A DNA stretch of 64,000 nucleotides. Origin: Fasciola hepatica (taxonomy: Eukaryota; Platyhelminthes; Trematoda; Plagiorchiida; Fasciolidae). The DNA lies in the NCBI GenBank assembly GCA_948099385.1, contig CANUEZ040000168.1:10574001-10638000 (forward strand). The letters are read 5' to 3'. Below are positions 63,482 to 64,000 of this stretch, piece after piece. Every line of letters begins with the position of its first letter. The stretch's first letter is position 1. Under the pieces are notes generated by a model that saw nothing but the letters and a program-made list of their open reading frames with translations, had not been told where the DNA came from and made no database searches. Both the position numbers and the translations under genes were made by a program.

Positions 63482-64000
63482 TCAGGGGTTGTGTAATTTG
63501 GAAGGAGGCAAGCTATCGCGATTGGAAGGAGCGGGGGTCAGGGTCAAAGGGGAATATGTTGATGGTGAGGCTAGTGGAGGTTCAATGGAGTGACTTCCAT
63601 CCAAGCTGGAGTAAATGTTGCAGTGAGAGGGATTGCTGAGGAGTAGAGAAACTGGGCATCAAAGGAGGGGCAAAAGTCGGAGAAAAGGGAAAGACCTGTG
63701 GGGTTTGGCGGGTCGATATCAGGCAGGTATGATTAGGAGCAGTCTAGAAATACCGGCCAGTCGGAATTGAGTATTGGCTGAAGAGGGAAGCAGAGGGCAG
63801 GGTTGAAAATGTGTGAGGAATACGGGTGTAGGGTAGTAGATTAGGCCACAAGTTGTGGGAGAGGTAAGTCAAGTTGGGTGGAACACCAATTTTGGAGCAG
63901 TTAGTATCGGGAGCAGTAGACATAGTTGTCAGGTGAGGAGCATGACGTAAGGCAGAGTGGACGGCGTGTGGGGCCGTATTTTGATAGTAACAGTCAGTGA
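63482..64000 (-). repeat. inverted repeat, right arm (LINE-B ORF1-ORF2 spacer)
   Basis: Reverse-complement partner of 61499-62017. In this arm the spacer is followed (minus sense) by the endonuclease, i.e. the native LINE-B order, whereas the left arm is cut and joined to reversed RT sequence. It runs off the window end. Confidence 0.92.

Overview
This window is eukaryotic repeat DNA, not a prokaryotic or viral gene cluster. I found no operons, no ribosome-binding-site pattern and no host gene that I can defend. Almost everything recognisable is retroelement: Ty3/Gypsy and BEL/Pao LTR retrotransposon remnants, at least three CR1/jockey-like non-LTR (LINE) families, one Penelope-like element with a GIY-YIG endonuclease, a tRNA-derived SINE and several unclassified dispersed repeats. 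This combination, including a LINE ORF1 with a PHD-like finger, fits an invertebrate metazoan. A repeat-rich parasitic flatworm (tapeworm or fluke) is my best guess, but that is inference from repeat content, not proof.

Layout. 1-1.6 kb holds a decayed Gypsy pol (minus). 1.97-2.45 kb is a 483-bp LTR-like unit. 2.7-4.76 kb is an old copy of LINE family A (plus), followed by a decayed LINE family B copy at 5.0-7.4 kb (plus) and a pyrimidine-rich stretch to 9.36 kb. 9.37-10.6 kb holds two dispersed repeats and 10.9-11.34 kb a tandem repeat of about 138 bp. 11.4-16.3 kb is a BEL/Pao element (minus) with gag, protease, RNase H and integrase but without the RT catalytic core. It is followed by a second 483-bp LTR-like unit at 16.6-17.08 kb. 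17.3-18.4 kb holds further integrase-like remnants and a repeat shared with 25.9-26.5 kb. 18.4-35.4 kb is mostly unrecognised, with a SINE near 27.0 kb, a LINE tail at 27.85 kb and a weak Gypsy fragment near 30 kb. 35.4-38 kb is a second, heavily decayed BEL/Pao element (minus). 41.1-42.55 kb is the Penelope-like element (minus).

45.7-56.75 kb is the most structured part. Two LINE-A copies (plus) flank a Gypsy pol remnant (minus). The two copies share a 3.36-kb block that is nearly identical (about six substitutions, no indel, constant 6,698-bp offset), including the same disabling lesions. Their 3' UTRs are far more diverged, and copy 1 carries an extra 367-bp repeat between coding end and 3' UTR. 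This mosaic pattern suggests gene conversion, DNA-level duplication or an assembly error rather than two independent recent insertions.

57.0-57.8 kb has an uninterrupted 246-codon ORF that joins a short unfamiliar N-terminus to a LINE ORF2 C-terminus. 59.8-64.0 kb has LINE-B-like sequence: an intact 270-codon ORF1-like frame (plus) and an endonuclease-RT segment on the minus strand. Together with a near-perfect inverted repeat of at least 519 bp these form a tail-to-tail structure running into the window end.

I found no new cellular system. The observations worth following are structural: conversion-like mosaicism, internal-deletion derivatives, nested insertions and the terminal palindrome-like rearrangement. 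Family assignments come from reading translated motifs by eye; no alignment or database search was run.
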